From Fibrobacteraceae bacterium (GTDB lineage Bacteria > Fibrobacterota > Fibrobacteria > Fibrobacterales > Fibrobacteraceae): a stretch of 27,070 bases of DNA. The translations under genes and the position numbers were made by a program. The stretch spans positions 1 through 27,070 of the forward strand of contig JABUUT010000003.1 of assembly GCA_021443045.1 (NCBI GenBank), read 5' to 3'. Below the pieces are notes generated by a model. The model saw nothing but the letters and a program-made list of their open reading frames with translations, was not told the DNA's origin and made no database searches. Of this stretch, positions 1 to 8,418 are shown one piece after another (the first letter of the stretch is position 1; every line of letters begins with the position of its first letter).

Positions 1-132
1 GGGCTATGCCCTTCAGGATGACAGACTTGTGCGGACATTCCTTGGATACCTTCCCTATCCCCTATCGCGCTGCTCCAGGGTCCAGGGCTAAAGGCGGCTC
101 CAGGACGACAACCGCTGTTGGCAAATAGCTGA
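1..132. other. Noncoding left edge with short direct repeats
   Basis: No coding frame is convincing here: the three forward frames are either stopped early or lack any recognisable product. The stretch opens with a small hairpin (GGGC-TAT-GCCC, 1-11) followed by CTTCAGGATGACAG, a phrase that resembles dispersed intergenic repeats seen in many bacterial genomes. It then carries short tandem duplications, CCCTATC twice (around 52-66) and CCAGGG twice (around 75-87). It probably lies downstream of a gene outside the window. The repeat assignment is from memory of such sequences and needs a genome-wide count. Confidence 0.35.
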
Positions 133-163
133 AATAAAAAAACGCCGGACATTATCCAGCGTT
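133..163 (-). terminator. Intrinsic terminator of the 206-640 gene
   Basis: Read on the minus strand, a 9-bp stem AACGCTGGA / TCCGGCGTT (positions 163-155 and 149-141, one G-U pair) closes a short loop and is followed at once by a run of seven T. It starts about 43 bp after the stop codon of the small secreted protein gene, so it should end that single-gene transcript. Confidence 0.85.
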
Positions 164-205
164 TCTTTCAACACAAAGTTGTAATTACGAACAAACTAAG
201 AAAAA

Positions 206-640
206 TTAGTTTTCGTTGTTGTGCATTTCCATCTGTTCACGGTCCATTGTGTGCTGCAGGTATTCCTTAAAGTCACGATCAATGTTCACACCGTCAAAAT
301 CGATGTCATCGTTTTCCAACACGAACACGGCACTTGGGTTGTCGAGCCAGCCCACCACGTCCACTTGGTCGAGCTTCATGGACTTGTCACCAGCGAGAGC
401 AGCAACGTATTCTACCTTGGACTTTTGAACCCAACCCTGACCGCAAGGTCCCTTCACCAACACTTCGGTTTCGCCTTCCTTAAGGATTGTCAGTTCGTCA
501 TTGAAGCCGGCGGTGCAAACAACGGAACCACCGTCTTTGTCCTTGGTGAGATCGACGTCACCAATTTTGGACTTTACCTTCTTTGCGGCAAAGGAGTTTG
601 CAACCAGCAAAGCGAGAGCAATAAACAAAATCTTTTTCAT
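206..640 (-). CDS. Small secreted protein, possible SH3-like fold
   Basis: This encodes a 144-residue protein that I do not recognise. It starts with a typical signal peptide (KK, then a hydrophobic core to about residue 18, cleavage likely after SFA), so it should be exported to the periplasm. The middle contains two cysteines and a segment KGPCGQGWVQKSKVEYV that resembles the GWV motif of bacterial SH3-type domains; this is a weak resemblance only. The C-terminal third is very acidic and ends in a Met/Asn/Glu-rich tail. The start is supported by GAGG about 5 bases upstream of the ATG. The gene has its own terminator (133-163) and is transcribed divergently from mltG, so it is probably monocistronic. 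Confidence 0.75.
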   Translation of the reverse strand: MKKILFIALALLVANSFAAKKVKSKIGDVDLTKDKDGGSVVCTAGFNDELTILKEGETEVLVKGPCGQGWVQKSKVEYVAALAGDKSMKLDQVDVVGWLDNPSAVFVLENDDIDFDGVNIDRDFKEYLQHTMDREQMEMHNNEN

Positions 641-683
641 GTTTTCCTCAATTCAAGAGTAAAATATTCAACAATGCTATACG

Positions 684-713
684 AATATACCTTTTATTTT
701 TGCGTTTCGTCAC
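684..713 (-). promoter_or_regulatory. Possible promoter for the 206-640 gene
   Basis: On the minus strand a TATATT hexamer (689-684) lies 18 bp downstream of GTGACG (713-708), which matches four of six bases of TTGACA. The predicted start of transcription is about 37 bases before the ATG at 640. The region is AT-rich, so chance matches are likely. Confidence 0.35.
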
Positions 714-736
714 ATTTTCTTTTAAATTTTTACCAT

Positions 737-1744
737 ATGAAGAAGATTTTTCCAATTATCCTAATTTTTTTGATTTTAGGAGCCATTTTTGCGGTAAATA
801 ACGTAAAAACGCGAATTAATGCCCCTTCCCAAAACACCCAAACCGTTCTTTTGGAGATTCCAAAGGGCAGTTCACCCCTAAAAGTTTCTCAAATTTTACA
901 CCAAAATGGAGTTTGGACCGACGAAATGGCCTTTAAAATTTGGTGTCGACTAAACCAACCGGCACTAAAAGCCGGCTGGTTCGAGATTGCACCAAAGCAA
1001 ACTTTAGATGAAATTATGGCCTTGATGACCAGCGGAAAGAATGCCGTTAGGAAGGTGACCATACCCGAAGGTCGGGCCTCCTGGGAAATGCCTTTCTACT
1101 TGAAGAAGGCTTTTCCCAACCTGGACGAGGACCGCTGGAACGCCCTGGTCCAGGACCCCAGGTTCGCCCGTTCCTTGGGTGTAGAGGCAAATTCCCTGGA
1201 AGGGTATCTGCTTCCGGAAACATATCCATTCCCTATAGACGCCAACGAAGAAACCATTCTAAAGCAAATGGTGAAAGCCAACCTGAAGGTGAGGACCGAC
1301 TTTGAAAATAGGCCCGGCTCCAACTGGAAAGAACTGGGAAACTGGCACCGAGTGCTTACTCTTGCTAGCGTGGTAGAAGAAGAAACCGGCAAGCCCGAAG
1401 AGCGACCATTAATTGCAGGAGTGTTTACCAACCGCCTTCGCATAGACATGCCGCTTGGTGCCGACCCTACTGTTCGCTTTATTTTTAAGAATCTCACGGG
1501 CCCCATCTACAAGAGCCAGCTGAACAGCGACAGCCCCTACAACACCCGCAAGTTCAAGGGGCTTATGCCTGGCCCCATTTCAAACCCAGGGCGCAAGGCT
1601 ATTGAGGCGGCGTTGTTCCCAGCAAAAACCGATGCACTGTACTTTGTGGCCAAAGACGATGGGTCGGGCACCCACTTTTTTAGTTCCAACCTAAAAGACC
1701 ACAACAAGTATAAAGACATCGCCGCGAAAAATCGCGGCGAGTAG
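737..1744 (+). CDS. mltG: Endolytic murein transglycosylase MltG
   Basis: The 335-residue product matches the MltG/YceG family, inner-membrane lytic transglycosylases that cut nascent peptidoglycan strands and so help set glycan length. Residues 5-20 form the single N-terminal membrane anchor, and the rest faces the periplasm. The family signature LASVVEEETG is at 209-218, with Glu214 aligned to the catalytic glutamate of E. coli MltG. It is followed by NRLRIDMPLGADPTVRF and by the typical end block YNTRKFKGLMPGPISNPG. The reading frame is open upstream to 221, but that part is antisense to the 206-640 gene and has no membrane start, so the ATG at 737, just before the KKIF anchor, is chosen. 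There is no clear Shine-Dalgarno site. The last codons lie in a perfect hairpin (1720-1739). Confidence 0.95.
   Translation: MKKIFPIILIFLILGAIFAVNNVKTRINAPSQNTQTVLLEIPKGSSPLKVSQILHQNGVWTDEMAFKIWCRLNQPALKAGWFEIAPKQTLDEIMALMTSGKNAVRKVTIPEGRASWEMPFYLKKAFPNLDEDRWNALVQDPRFARSLGVEANSLEGYLLPETYPFPIDANEETILKQMVKANLKVRTDFENRPGSNWKELGNWHRVLTLASVVEEETGKPEERPLIAGVFTNRLRIDMPLGADPTVRFIFKNLTGPIYKSQLNSDSPYNTRKFKGLMPGPISNPGRKAIEAALFPAKTDALYFVAKDDGSGTHFFSSNLKDHNKYKDIAAKNRGE
1720..1739. other. Perfect 8-bp hairpin at the end of mltG
   Basis: CGCCGCGA and TCGCGGCG are exact reverse complements separated by AAAA, and they encode the last residues of MltG up to just before its stop. Neither strand has a proper T-run after the stem, so it is not a standard intrinsic terminator, but it sits where the two convergent genes mltG and the patatin gene meet and could slow or protect either transcript. 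Confidence 0.6.
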
Positions 1745-1776
1745 AAGTTGATTTAGAGTTCGGCTACAGGGCTCCT

Positions 1777-4131
1777 TTACTTTAAAAATTCAAAGTTGCC
1801 AATACGAATAAAGTAACTATATTGACTTAGTTTTGTTAATTCGTCCCTGGTACTGTTGTCTACCATCTTTGAAATTCCAACGTAACCTACCAAAGATCGG
1901 TAGGCAAAACGCAAAGCAGGCTCTACCACAAATTTATTTTGGTCTAGCAAGGCTGTTTCGTTTTCTTCAAAGTCTCGAACATAAGCTCCAAAGATCCAGA
2001 ACCCAGAACCGTTGCGATGGAATCCTCCACTGGCTCTAGCCAACAGGTAATGGTGGGAAGAAAGATCTGGATTATACCACTCGCTGCCCCAAGGCGTTGC
2101 CTCAACACGCTGCCTATAGCAGTTGTCTAACACGGGATAATCAAATTTTGTGGGGTAAGTGTAGCCGTACCCTTCATCGTGGAACAAGTCTACTGCCCCC
2201 GTGGCACCAACGGTTAAAGCCACATTGGGCGTTGGAGAAAAACTGTACTGGGCATCCAGTCTGCCTTTCCAATAAATAGGAATTATTTCTCCCATGCCCA
2301 AATCCAGCCCAATTGATTGAAGGCCTATATCAAGAGCGGTACGAAAACCCGATTGTGCAAAAAAACGGCTTTTATCACCTTTTCCAAATTCGTATCGCAG
2401 CCAAGGAGACACCGGGTAAGTTTCAAAGTACTTTTTCTTATACAAACTTTTATCCAATTCCATTACCCGATTGCCAAATAAAAAGTTGAGGGAAATATTC
2501 TGCAAGGAATCCAGTTGGTAAGAAACAGAAGCTTGAACATCGCTTCGTTCCTCGGAATAAATTCGGTTGTCCACATCAATGTCTTTGATAAAACTTTTAA
2601 GGGGTGTCATTTTAATCCAGTTGTAGCCCAATGATACATTCCAATTTTTATTCCATATTCTGGATATCTTTAAGGCTGGAGAAACTCCATAGGAATTACC
2701 GCCCCAAAAGCCACCTAAGGAAAGGTCAAATTCCATTTGGGCCACATAGTACAAAGAGGCTTCTGCATAAGCCAGGGGACCAAAGGCATTGGAGCCAAAG
2801 CCCCCCACAGCCACATCAAAAGTGGGCTTAACAACAGCACCCACCGACAAATCTCCCGAAGGCAACATTTTTACAAATGCAGAGTCGTAGGCAGGGTACC
2901 CCGACACTTCATCCATAAATTTTTGCGGTGCCACAAAGCCGGTATCATCGGTGCTCCAATAGGTGCGCAAAGAAGACAACGCTTCCGCGGGAATGCTATC
3001 GTACACAGGTTCAAAGCGGAACCAAGAAAGAGCCTTTCTTTTACCTAGGCTGTAATCCAGGGAATGGGCACGCACTTCTGCCAATTCTCCAAGATGGGAT
3101 TCTAAAGCAGAAAAGCCTGCTTGAATCCAGAGGTTTTCAGAATTTTCATTGACCGTATGGGGGCGAACAACTACACCAGGCTGATTTTGAAGGCTTAGAA
3201 AAGCCGATTTTTTCACCTGGTTTTTCCAGGGGTTCTTTCCTTCTTTTTGTCGAATAGGGTCGGCAACAGAAATAATGGATTTTTCCAAAGGCCTATCTTC
3301 GGCAGGTAACGACAAGTAGGGGCAAACTTCTCCCGACTTTTCAGCGTTGTTCAAAGGCAAAGATAACAGCACACTTTGAGGGCTTTTGCTTAAGGAACCA
3401 TCACAGTCTAGAACCGCAAAGGGAATGCGGAAACCTCCACTTTGCCGATACACCGTTTCTTGAAAATGGAGGGTTGAAAGAACATGGGCAATTTGCACGG
3501 AATCGGCTTCTAGAGGGCGCGGCACCGTGTGGACCCAGCCACTAGAATCCACCTTCACATTAAAGCGATAGCGAAGGGAAGGAACTCCCGTATAAGAAAT
3601 AGGCAAACTAAACTTTTGAGGTTCCGGTTCTACGGCCTCGCCAAAATACTTTTTTAATTCGGGCATGCGGAGCAAAACTTGAATATCATCCAAAGGCATA
3701 CCTTTAGCCCACAAATAGCCAATCCAGGCACCCCAAGAAGTTCCAACTACGGAATCTATAGGTATTTTGTATTCTTCAATTGCATACAGAACCCCTAAAT
3801 GATACCATGGAGAATAGTCCCCTCCGCCTAGATATAGCACCGCCTTAAGAGGCTTAGAAAAATTGGGAACCTCGGCAAAAGAATCTACAACTGCTGGGCT
3901 AGCAACGGCATCATTAACACCAGCCGAATCTACAGCAGCCGCATCCTCAGCCATCGTATCCGAAGCCAACGAATCCCTGGTTAAAGTATCCGCAGCCATG
4001 GTGTCGGGTACAACAGAAAGTTCCGCCAAAAGTTGAACGTTGGCAGAATCCTGAGCAAACAGCAAGGAAACAGGCGTTACCACAACACCTAAAATTCCCA
4101 TAACACTTCTTTTAAGAAAGCCGCGTTCCAT
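1777..4131 (-). CDS. Patatin-like protein with outer-membrane barrel
   Basis: The 784-residue product has the domain order of type Vd (PlpD-like) autotransporters. There is a signal peptide to about residue 27, then a low-complexity linker (about 43-75) of repeated Asp-Ser/Thr-Leu/Met-Ala units. A patatin-like domain follows (about 96-365), then a POTRA-like segment (about 375-430), then a membrane barrel to the end. In the patatin domain LGGG (101-104) fits the oxyanion loop and GTSWG (130-134) fits the GxSxG nucleophile elbow with Ser132. The usual Asp-Gly-Gly/Ala motif carrying the catalytic aspartate is not found, so lipase activity is doubtful. The ATG at 4131 is chosen over a TTG six bases upstream. 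It overlaps the preceding PilT-like gene by 20 bp, suggesting translational coupling. It is the last gene of the six-gene run. Confidence 0.75.
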   Translation of the reverse strand: MERGFLKRSVMGILGVVVTPVSLLFAQDSANVQLLAELSVVPDTMAADTLTRDSLASDTMAEDAAAVDSAGVNDAVASPAVVDSFAEVPNFSKPLKAVLYLGGGDYSPWYHLGVLYAIEEYKIPIDSVVGTSWGAWIGYLWAKGMPLDDIQVLLRMPELKKYFGEAVEPEPQKFSLPISYTGVPSLRYRFNVKVDSSGWVHTVPRPLEADSVQIAHVLSTLHFQETVYRQSGGFRIPFAVLDCDGSLSKSPQSVLLSLPLNNAEKSGEVCPYLSLPAEDRPLEKSIISVADPIRQKEGKNPWKNQVKKSAFLSLQNQPGVVVRPHTVNENSENLWIQAGFSALESHLGELAEVRAHSLDYSLGKRKALSWFRFEPVYDSIPAEALSSLRTYWSTDDTGFVAPQKFMDEVSGYPAYDSAFVKMLPSGDLSVGAVVKPTFDVAVGGFGSNAFGPLAYAEASLYYVAQMEFDLSLGGFWGGNSYGVSPALKISRIWNKNWNVSLGYNWIKMTPLKSFIKDIDVDNRIYSEERSDVQASVSYQLDSLQNISLNFLFGNRVMELDKSLYKKKYFETYPVSPWLRYEFGKGDKSRFFAQSGFRTALDIGLQSIGLDLGMGEIIPIYWKGRLDAQYSFSPTPNVALTVGATGAVDLFHDEGYGYTYPTKFDYPVLDNCYRQRVEATPWGSEWYNPDLSSHHYLLARASGGFHRNGSGFWIFGAYVRDFEENETALLDQNKFVVEPALRFAYRSLVGYVGISKMVDNSTRDELTKLSQYSYFIRIGNFEFLK

Positions 4132-5092
4132 CTGCAATATAGCCCGAACTAATCATTTCTTTTAAACAATCTTCCATAAGCATCATGCCCTCGGCCTTAG
4201 AGGCTGCAATAATCGAAGGCAAACGGAAATACTCTCCGCTGCGAATGTAAGAAGAAACATTCTGGGTGTTGTGCAACACTTCCCACACTGCAACGGAACT
4301 TTTTCCATCGGCAGAAGGTAGCAGTCGCTGCACCACAATGGTCTTTAGAACCGACGACAAAAAGGTGCGAACTAAATCCCTATTTTCTGGAGAAGCCGCT
4401 TCTAAAAGGGCGTCTAAAGCACCTACCGCATTGCCTGCGTTCACATTGCACACAACAACAGCGCCAGCATCGGCCGCTTCCAACATAGAAATCAGGCCAT
4501 CGCCACCGGTATAGTCGCCCATCCAAAAAAGGTTTCCACCACTGCGCAAAGCCTGAACCATTTTTTCGGAAACCGTTCCTGAAGAATCCCGAAGCACCAG
4601 GCTTTCGCCACTCTTTACGGGAAGTTCTTCCAAATCGTTCAAAAAGCTGGCACGCCAAATTTTAGACTGGCAAAGAGCGCTCACATAAGATACGGCTGTG
4701 GTTGTTTTTCCAGAGCAGGCTGGGCCGCTAAAAACAACCAGGCCCGAGCTTATGCCCAAAAGATTAATTAACGTATGGGGAGCCCCCAGGTCCATAAAGC
4801 TCGGGCATTCCGCCATTAAAGGGCGGAATACAGCCGCATAGCCAAAAGCCTCACGAAAATAATGGACACGCCATTTGGAGTTGGCCCAAGGGCCAGCAAT
4901 AAGGGTACCCGCCTCTCCATCCAAGGCTCCCAAAAATTCACTGAGAGCTCCAAAAGGCAGCACGGAAGAATCTGGAATGGCGCAAACGCTTCCAGCCAAA
5001 CGCACCGATGACGAGGAACCTTCTACAATAATCAGTTCACTGGCCCCTACATTCAAGGTATAGTCAAGAAGAGCTTCGATTTCGCTTGCCAT
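4112..5092 (-). CDS. Divergent PilT-like ATPase (second of pair)
   Basis: This 326-residue protein belongs to the PilT/GspE secretion ATPase superfamily, hexameric motors of type IV pili and type II secretion. An N-terminal PAS-like half (about 1-95) precedes the RecA-like core. Walker A is intact (GPACSGKTT, 123-131, Lys129). The Asp-box region reads LNDLEEL (151-157). The Walker B region reads NLFWMGDYTGG (187-197), with Asp where PilT has its catalytic Glu, and the His-box reads VCNVNAGN without the histidine. It is clearly shorter than PilB and close to PilT in length. The start has a strong GGAGG nine bases upstream and lies 2 bp after the stop of its paralogue. With its active-site changes it may bind ATP but hydrolyse it poorly. 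No pilin or pilus assembly gene is nearby. Confidence 0.8.
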   Translation of the reverse strand: MASEIEALLDYTLNVGASELIIVEGSSSSVRLAGSVCAIPDSSVLPFGALSEFLGALDGEAGTLIAGPWANSKWRVHYFREAFGYAAVFRPLMAECPSFMDLGAPHTLINLLGISSGLVVFSGPACSGKTTTAVSYVSALCQSKIWRASFLNDLEELPVKSGESLVLRDSSGTVSEKMVQALRSGGNLFWMGDYTGGDGLISMLEAADAGAVVVCNVNAGNAVGALDALLEAASPENRDLVRTFLSSVLKTIVVQRLLPSADGKSSVAVWEVLHNTQNVSSYIRSGEYFRLPSIIAASKAEGMMLMEDCLKEMISSGYIADGTRLS

Positions 5093-5094
5093 AG

Positions 5095-6696
5095 TTAAAC
5101 ACCTCCATGATTTTCAGGTCGGTAGGCTGCAAAGCGCCTGCTGTCTGTAGCTCGCTTCCAGGCCTCGGCGCCATCGATATAACCCGATTCTACACACTTT
5201 TGCAAGGATTCGTCCAAAGAAATGCCTTGATCTTTTTGGCTGTTTACGGCGGCCGCAATTTGAGACAAATCTCCCTTTCGAATAATATTGGCTATAGTGG
5301 AAGAAACCCGCATGGCTTCGCAAGCCATAATTAAGCCCTGATTTTGCACCACAGGAACTAGATGCTGCACAATCACACCCTTAAGCTGGTCGGCCAAGGC
5401 GTAGGCAAAGGTGGCCCTACTTATTTCGGGAACACTGGCCAAAAGACGTGACAGCAAAGCATGGATGTTGTTTCCGTGAGTTACAGCAAAAACAAGGGCC
5501 CCAGAGTTAGACGCTTGCAGCAGCAATTTCAATTCGTCCATAGATTCCAAATGGTCGAACAAAATAACATCGGCTCCATCACGAATGGCCATTTCTATGC
5601 CAGATATTCCGCTGCGAACATGAAGGCCCACTTCTCTTTGTGCAATGGCTCCATTGGGGTTCTTTAAAAGTCGTTCAATAGGCTTTTCAATAGTTTGTAT
5701 ATAAACCTGCCGGCTCTCGGCAATGGTTTCGGCGAATGTGGTCATAGTTGTGGTGCGGCCACTGGCTGTAGGGCCAGCAATAAGCACAAGGCCACTTTGC
5801 AATTCTGCAAATTTTTCACAAAAGCTAGGCAAATAAAGGTTTTCTAGCGTTGTAGATTCCATTTGAATAACTCGAATGGCAATGCTGGGAGTAACCTCAT
5901 TCCAGGTTACCGTAACCCTAGCGCGACCAACACCGGCAAGGCCCATGGTTTTGCTAAAATTTTTGCCCATCACAATTTTATAGCCGTCAGAAAATCCTTC
6001 TGCAATTTCAGAAAGCAAATCTGTAAGAAGCCCCTTATCCATTACGTCTTCGGAAGCTAGGAAAAGGTTTCCAGACTGGCTCATTACAATTTGACGCCCC
6101 GCATAAAGGTAAATGTCCGTAGCGCCAAACTTGCGTGCAAAGGCAATCATCTTTTTTAAAGGCATATTGGTGCTAAGGTTTTCTGGAGCCTCTACGGGAG
6201 TTCCTTCACCTGTAGCCACAGCAAAGCGCGTAGGCAGTTCCTCCGATCCACCATTTGTAGATTCTTCGGAAACATCACTGGCAATTTGAAAACTGGAAAT
6301 GCTTGTGGTTTCTAGGCCGCTAACAATTTCTACAGAAACGCTGGCCGAAGAAGACTCGCCAAAAATGTTGTTTCCCTCAATTTGAAGAGCTGGCTCTTCT
6401 GAGGCGGCAACGGCTGCCATGGCCGCAGTAGGCCGTGGCGTAACCGACGGAGGAACTGGGGCGGAAGGCTTAGTCGGTTCTGCAGCAGCGCTAGCTGCTG
6501 CAGCCGTTGCCTTGGCCTCCAAATTTTGCACATACGCCAAAACTTTTTCGTACATGGTAGGCTTTAGCAAGCCGGCGGCCACCAAAAGTTGGCCTATATC
6601 CATGGAAGAACTCACTTGGCCCCAATAAGCATTTACCTGATCTTCGGTAACCAACTTGTTGTGTACCAAAACTTTTGCCATATACTGGTTTCTCAT
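5095..6696 (-). CDS. PilT-like ATPase with altered Walker A (first of pair)
   Basis: This 533-residue protein has an N-terminal helical module (about 6-60) like those at the start of PilB/GspE proteins. An Ala/Pro/Ser/Glu-rich linker follows (about 61-175), then a PilT-type ATPase domain (about 178-510). The Walker A loop reads GPTASGRTT (308-316): the invariant lysine is Arg314. The Walker B region reads ADVILFDH (375-382), where the family has a Gly-Glu pair. The His-box keeps TH (406-407). Loss of the lysine predicts weak or no ATP hydrolysis by itself. The start has GGAGGG seven bases upstream, and its ATGA overlaps the permease stop. It is placed directly before a second PilT-like gene with different defects, so the two may work as a mixed ring; that is inference. 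Confidence 0.8.
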   Translation of the reverse strand: MRNQYMAKVLVHNKLVTEDQVNAYWGQVSSSMDIGQLLVAAGLLKPTMYEKVLAYVQNLEAKATAAAASAAAEPTKPSAPVPPSVTPRPTAAMAAVAASEEPALQIEGNNIFGESSSASVSVEIVSGLETTSISSFQIASDVSEESTNGGSEELPTRFAVATGEGTPVEAPENLSTNMPLKKMIAFARKFGATDIYLYAGRQIVMSQSGNLFLASEDVMDKGLLTDLLSEIAEGFSDGYKIVMGKNFSKTMGLAGVGRARVTVTWNEVTPSIAIRVIQMESTTLENLYLPSFCEKFAELQSGLVLIAGPTASGRTTTMTTFAETIAESRQVYIQTIEKPIERLLKNPNGAIAQREVGLHVRSGISGIEMAIRDGADVILFDHLESMDELKLLLQASNSGALVFAVTHGNNIHALLSRLLASVPEISRATFAYALADQLKGVIVQHLVPVVQNQGLIMACEAMRVSSTIANIIRKGDLSQIAAAVNSQKDQGISLDESLQKCVESGYIDGAEAWKRATDSRRFAAYRPENHGGV

Positions 6697-7496
6697 AGGA
6701 AATCCCTCCTGCTAAACCACCAAGACGCAATAGCCAAAAAAACACCAATATAACCCAAGGCGTAAAGAGAATTCCAAAACAGATACATATCTGGAAGAGC
6801 CACCCCATGAACCACATAGCTAGTTACATTAAAGCGGTACAGCCCCGGGAAAACGGCGTGTATTACTACAGCTGCCTTTTCCAGTAAAACGGAAGAAGCA
6901 TCGTGAAGTTCTCCCATACGGCTGGCAAAGCGAACCTGTTCCAAAAGTTGGTCGGAAAGGTGGCCAGCAAAATAAACCCCAAGGGTAAACAAGGCGCTGA
7001 GAATGGTAGTGCTAAAACTCGAAAACAGAAGGGCAATGGCAATAACCACCGCCATTTCACAGAAAATAAGATAAATTGCAGTGAGCAGGCTAACGCTTGG
7101 CTCCGAATTAGTTATGAATAAAATAACGTAGTAAATACCTGTTAAAATCAACAGGTGTATAGCCACAACCGCCAAAAGTCCCAGATACTTGCCCACTATA
7201 AAGCTCACTCGGCTAATGGGCTTAGACAAAAGGGTAAGCACTGTTCGCCGCTGGATTTCTTTTTGCACCAAGCTAATGCCCACAAAAATAGAAATTAGCA
7301 ACCCCGACAAACTCATTACAGAAAGGGTGGTTGATTTAATAACATAGGCTCTGTCAAAAACCGACCATTCTCCAAGCACAATGCTGAACACCGCCAAGGC
7401 CACAGCCAAAAGCACTATGTTGTACAGAATTTTATCACGAATCGATTCTCTAAATGTATTGAGAGCAATAATGCCCATATGTCTAAGACTCTGCAC
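6693..7496 (-). CDS. ABC-2 type transporter permease
   Basis: The product, about 267 residues, has six predicted membrane segments and the ABC-2 permease arrangement. An N-terminal block ALNTFRESIRDKILYN precedes TM1, and a cytoplasmic segment EIQRRTVLTLLSKPISR follows TM2, as in NosY/GldF-like exporters. It would form the membrane channel for the adjacent ATPase. The GTG at 7496 is chosen because GGAGG lies nine bases upstream; an ATG at 7478 (MGIIALNTF) is an alternative, as is a TTG at 7502. It overlaps the ATPase gene by 14 bp and the following PilT-like gene by 4 bp, so expression is almost certainly coupled. The substrate cannot be read from sequence. Family assignment is secure, precise role is not. 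Confidence 0.85.
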   Translation of the reverse strand: MQSLRHMGIIALNTFRESIRDKILYNIVLLAVALAVFSIVLGEWSVFDRAYVIKSTTLSVMSLSGLLISIFVGISLVQKEIQRRTVLTLLSKPISRVSFIVGKYLGLLAVVAIHLLILTGIYYVILFITNSEPSVSLLTAIYLIFCEMAVVIAIALLFSSFSTTILSALFTLGVYFAGHLSDQLLEQVRFASRMGELHDASSVLLEKAAVVIHAVFPGLYRFNVTSYVVHGVALPDMYLFWNSLYALGYIGVFLAIASWWFSRRDFL

Positions 7497-8394
7497 GAGC
7501 AATTTCCTCCGTTAAAATATCTTCAAGGCTAGGGCGCTTGTGGTCCATTTTTTCTACAGCAACACCATGGGAAAGGCAGAATGCCAGAAGCCTGTCGCGG
7601 GCATTATCATCTGCACAGACACATTCCTGAGGGTGCCCCGTAGGAGAAACCCCTTCGGGAAGGTCCTTAAGAGCAATGGCCGACCGAGTGCGCACATGGT
7701 ATTCCACTCCACAGGAATCGGTAATTTCGTCTACCGTTCCTTCGCGAACAATTTTACCGTCTACCACCATAGCCACTTTGTGGCTTATGGATTCCACATC
7801 GCTCAAAAGATGGCTGGAGTAAAAGATGGTGGTGCCGCCGCGATTGAGTTCCAAAATGGCTTCCCGCACATCGCGGCGCCCCATGGGGTCCAAGCCACTC
7901 ATGGGTTCATCTAAAATTAAAAGTTTCGGCCTGGATAGCACCGCCTGGGCTATGCCCACCCGCTGCATCATCCCTTTGGAATAAGAACGAAGGCGACGGT
8001 TTATCCAGTCTTTGTCGGCATGGACCAATTCCAAGGCCCAGCCAATTCGGGAATTTAATTCATCCCCCTTTAAGCCAACCAAGGAGCCATAAAACTTAAG
8101 CAGTTCCTTACCTGTAAGGTAGTCGTAAAAGTAAGGCTGCTCTGGAGAATAGCCAATATCACGACGGCTTTTGGCATCGCGAGGCGAAAGACCATTCACC
8201 AGCACCTTGCCAGAATCAAAATTCAAAAGCCCTGTAAGCACCTTGATGGTGGTAGACTTGCCTGCACCGTTAGGACCGATAAATCCATAAACCTGGCCTG
8301 GTTCCACATGAAGGCTCAAATTTTTTAAAGCCACCTTGGGTTTCATCAAAAAACCGCTGCGGTAGGTTTTTTGCAAATTTTCAATTTTTATCAT
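7483..8394 (-). CDS. ABC transporter ATP-binding protein
   Basis: The 303-residue product is a complete ABC ATPase. It shows Walker A GPNGAGKST (40-48), a Q-loop (YSPEQPYFYDY), the signature YSKGMMQRVGIAQA, Walker B LLILDEPMSGLDP and the H-loop SSHLLSD. It is of the CcmA/NatA type that powers ABC-2 exporters, with a C-terminal extension of about 80 residues typical of that group. The ATG at 8394 (MIKIENL) is chosen over an in-frame GTG at 8409 because family members start at this position, although neither has a good Shine-Dalgarno site. It is the partner of the permease that overlaps its 3' end. All catalytic residues are present, in contrast to the two PilT-like ATPases further down the operon. 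Confidence 0.9.
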   Translation of the reverse strand: MIKIENLQKTYRSGFLMKPKVALKNLSLHVEPGQVYGFIGPNGAGKSTTIKVLTGLLNFDSGKVLVNGLSPRDAKSRRDIGYSPEQPYFYDYLTGKELLKFYGSLVGLKGDELNSRIGWALELVHADKDWINRRLRSYSKGMMQRVGIAQAVLSRPKLLILDEPMSGLDPMGRRDVREAILELNRGGTTIFYSSHLLSDVESISHKVAMVVDGKIVREGTVDEITDSCGVEYHVRTRSAIALKDLPEGVSPTGHPQECVCADDNARDRLLAFCLSHGVAVEKMDHKRPSLEDILTEEIARAES

Positions 8395-8418
8395 ATTTGT
8401 CAATTCCACAGTAAAAAG

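Noticed and set aside
221..736. Long N-terminal extension of the mltG reading frame
   Set aside because: It is antisense to the small secreted protein gene, and the MltG membrane anchor begins at the ATG at 737.
4112..6696. A type IV pilus or type II secretion locus
   Set aside because: No pilin, prepilin peptidase, PilC/GspF, PilM-Q or secretin gene is present; only the ATPases resemble these systems.
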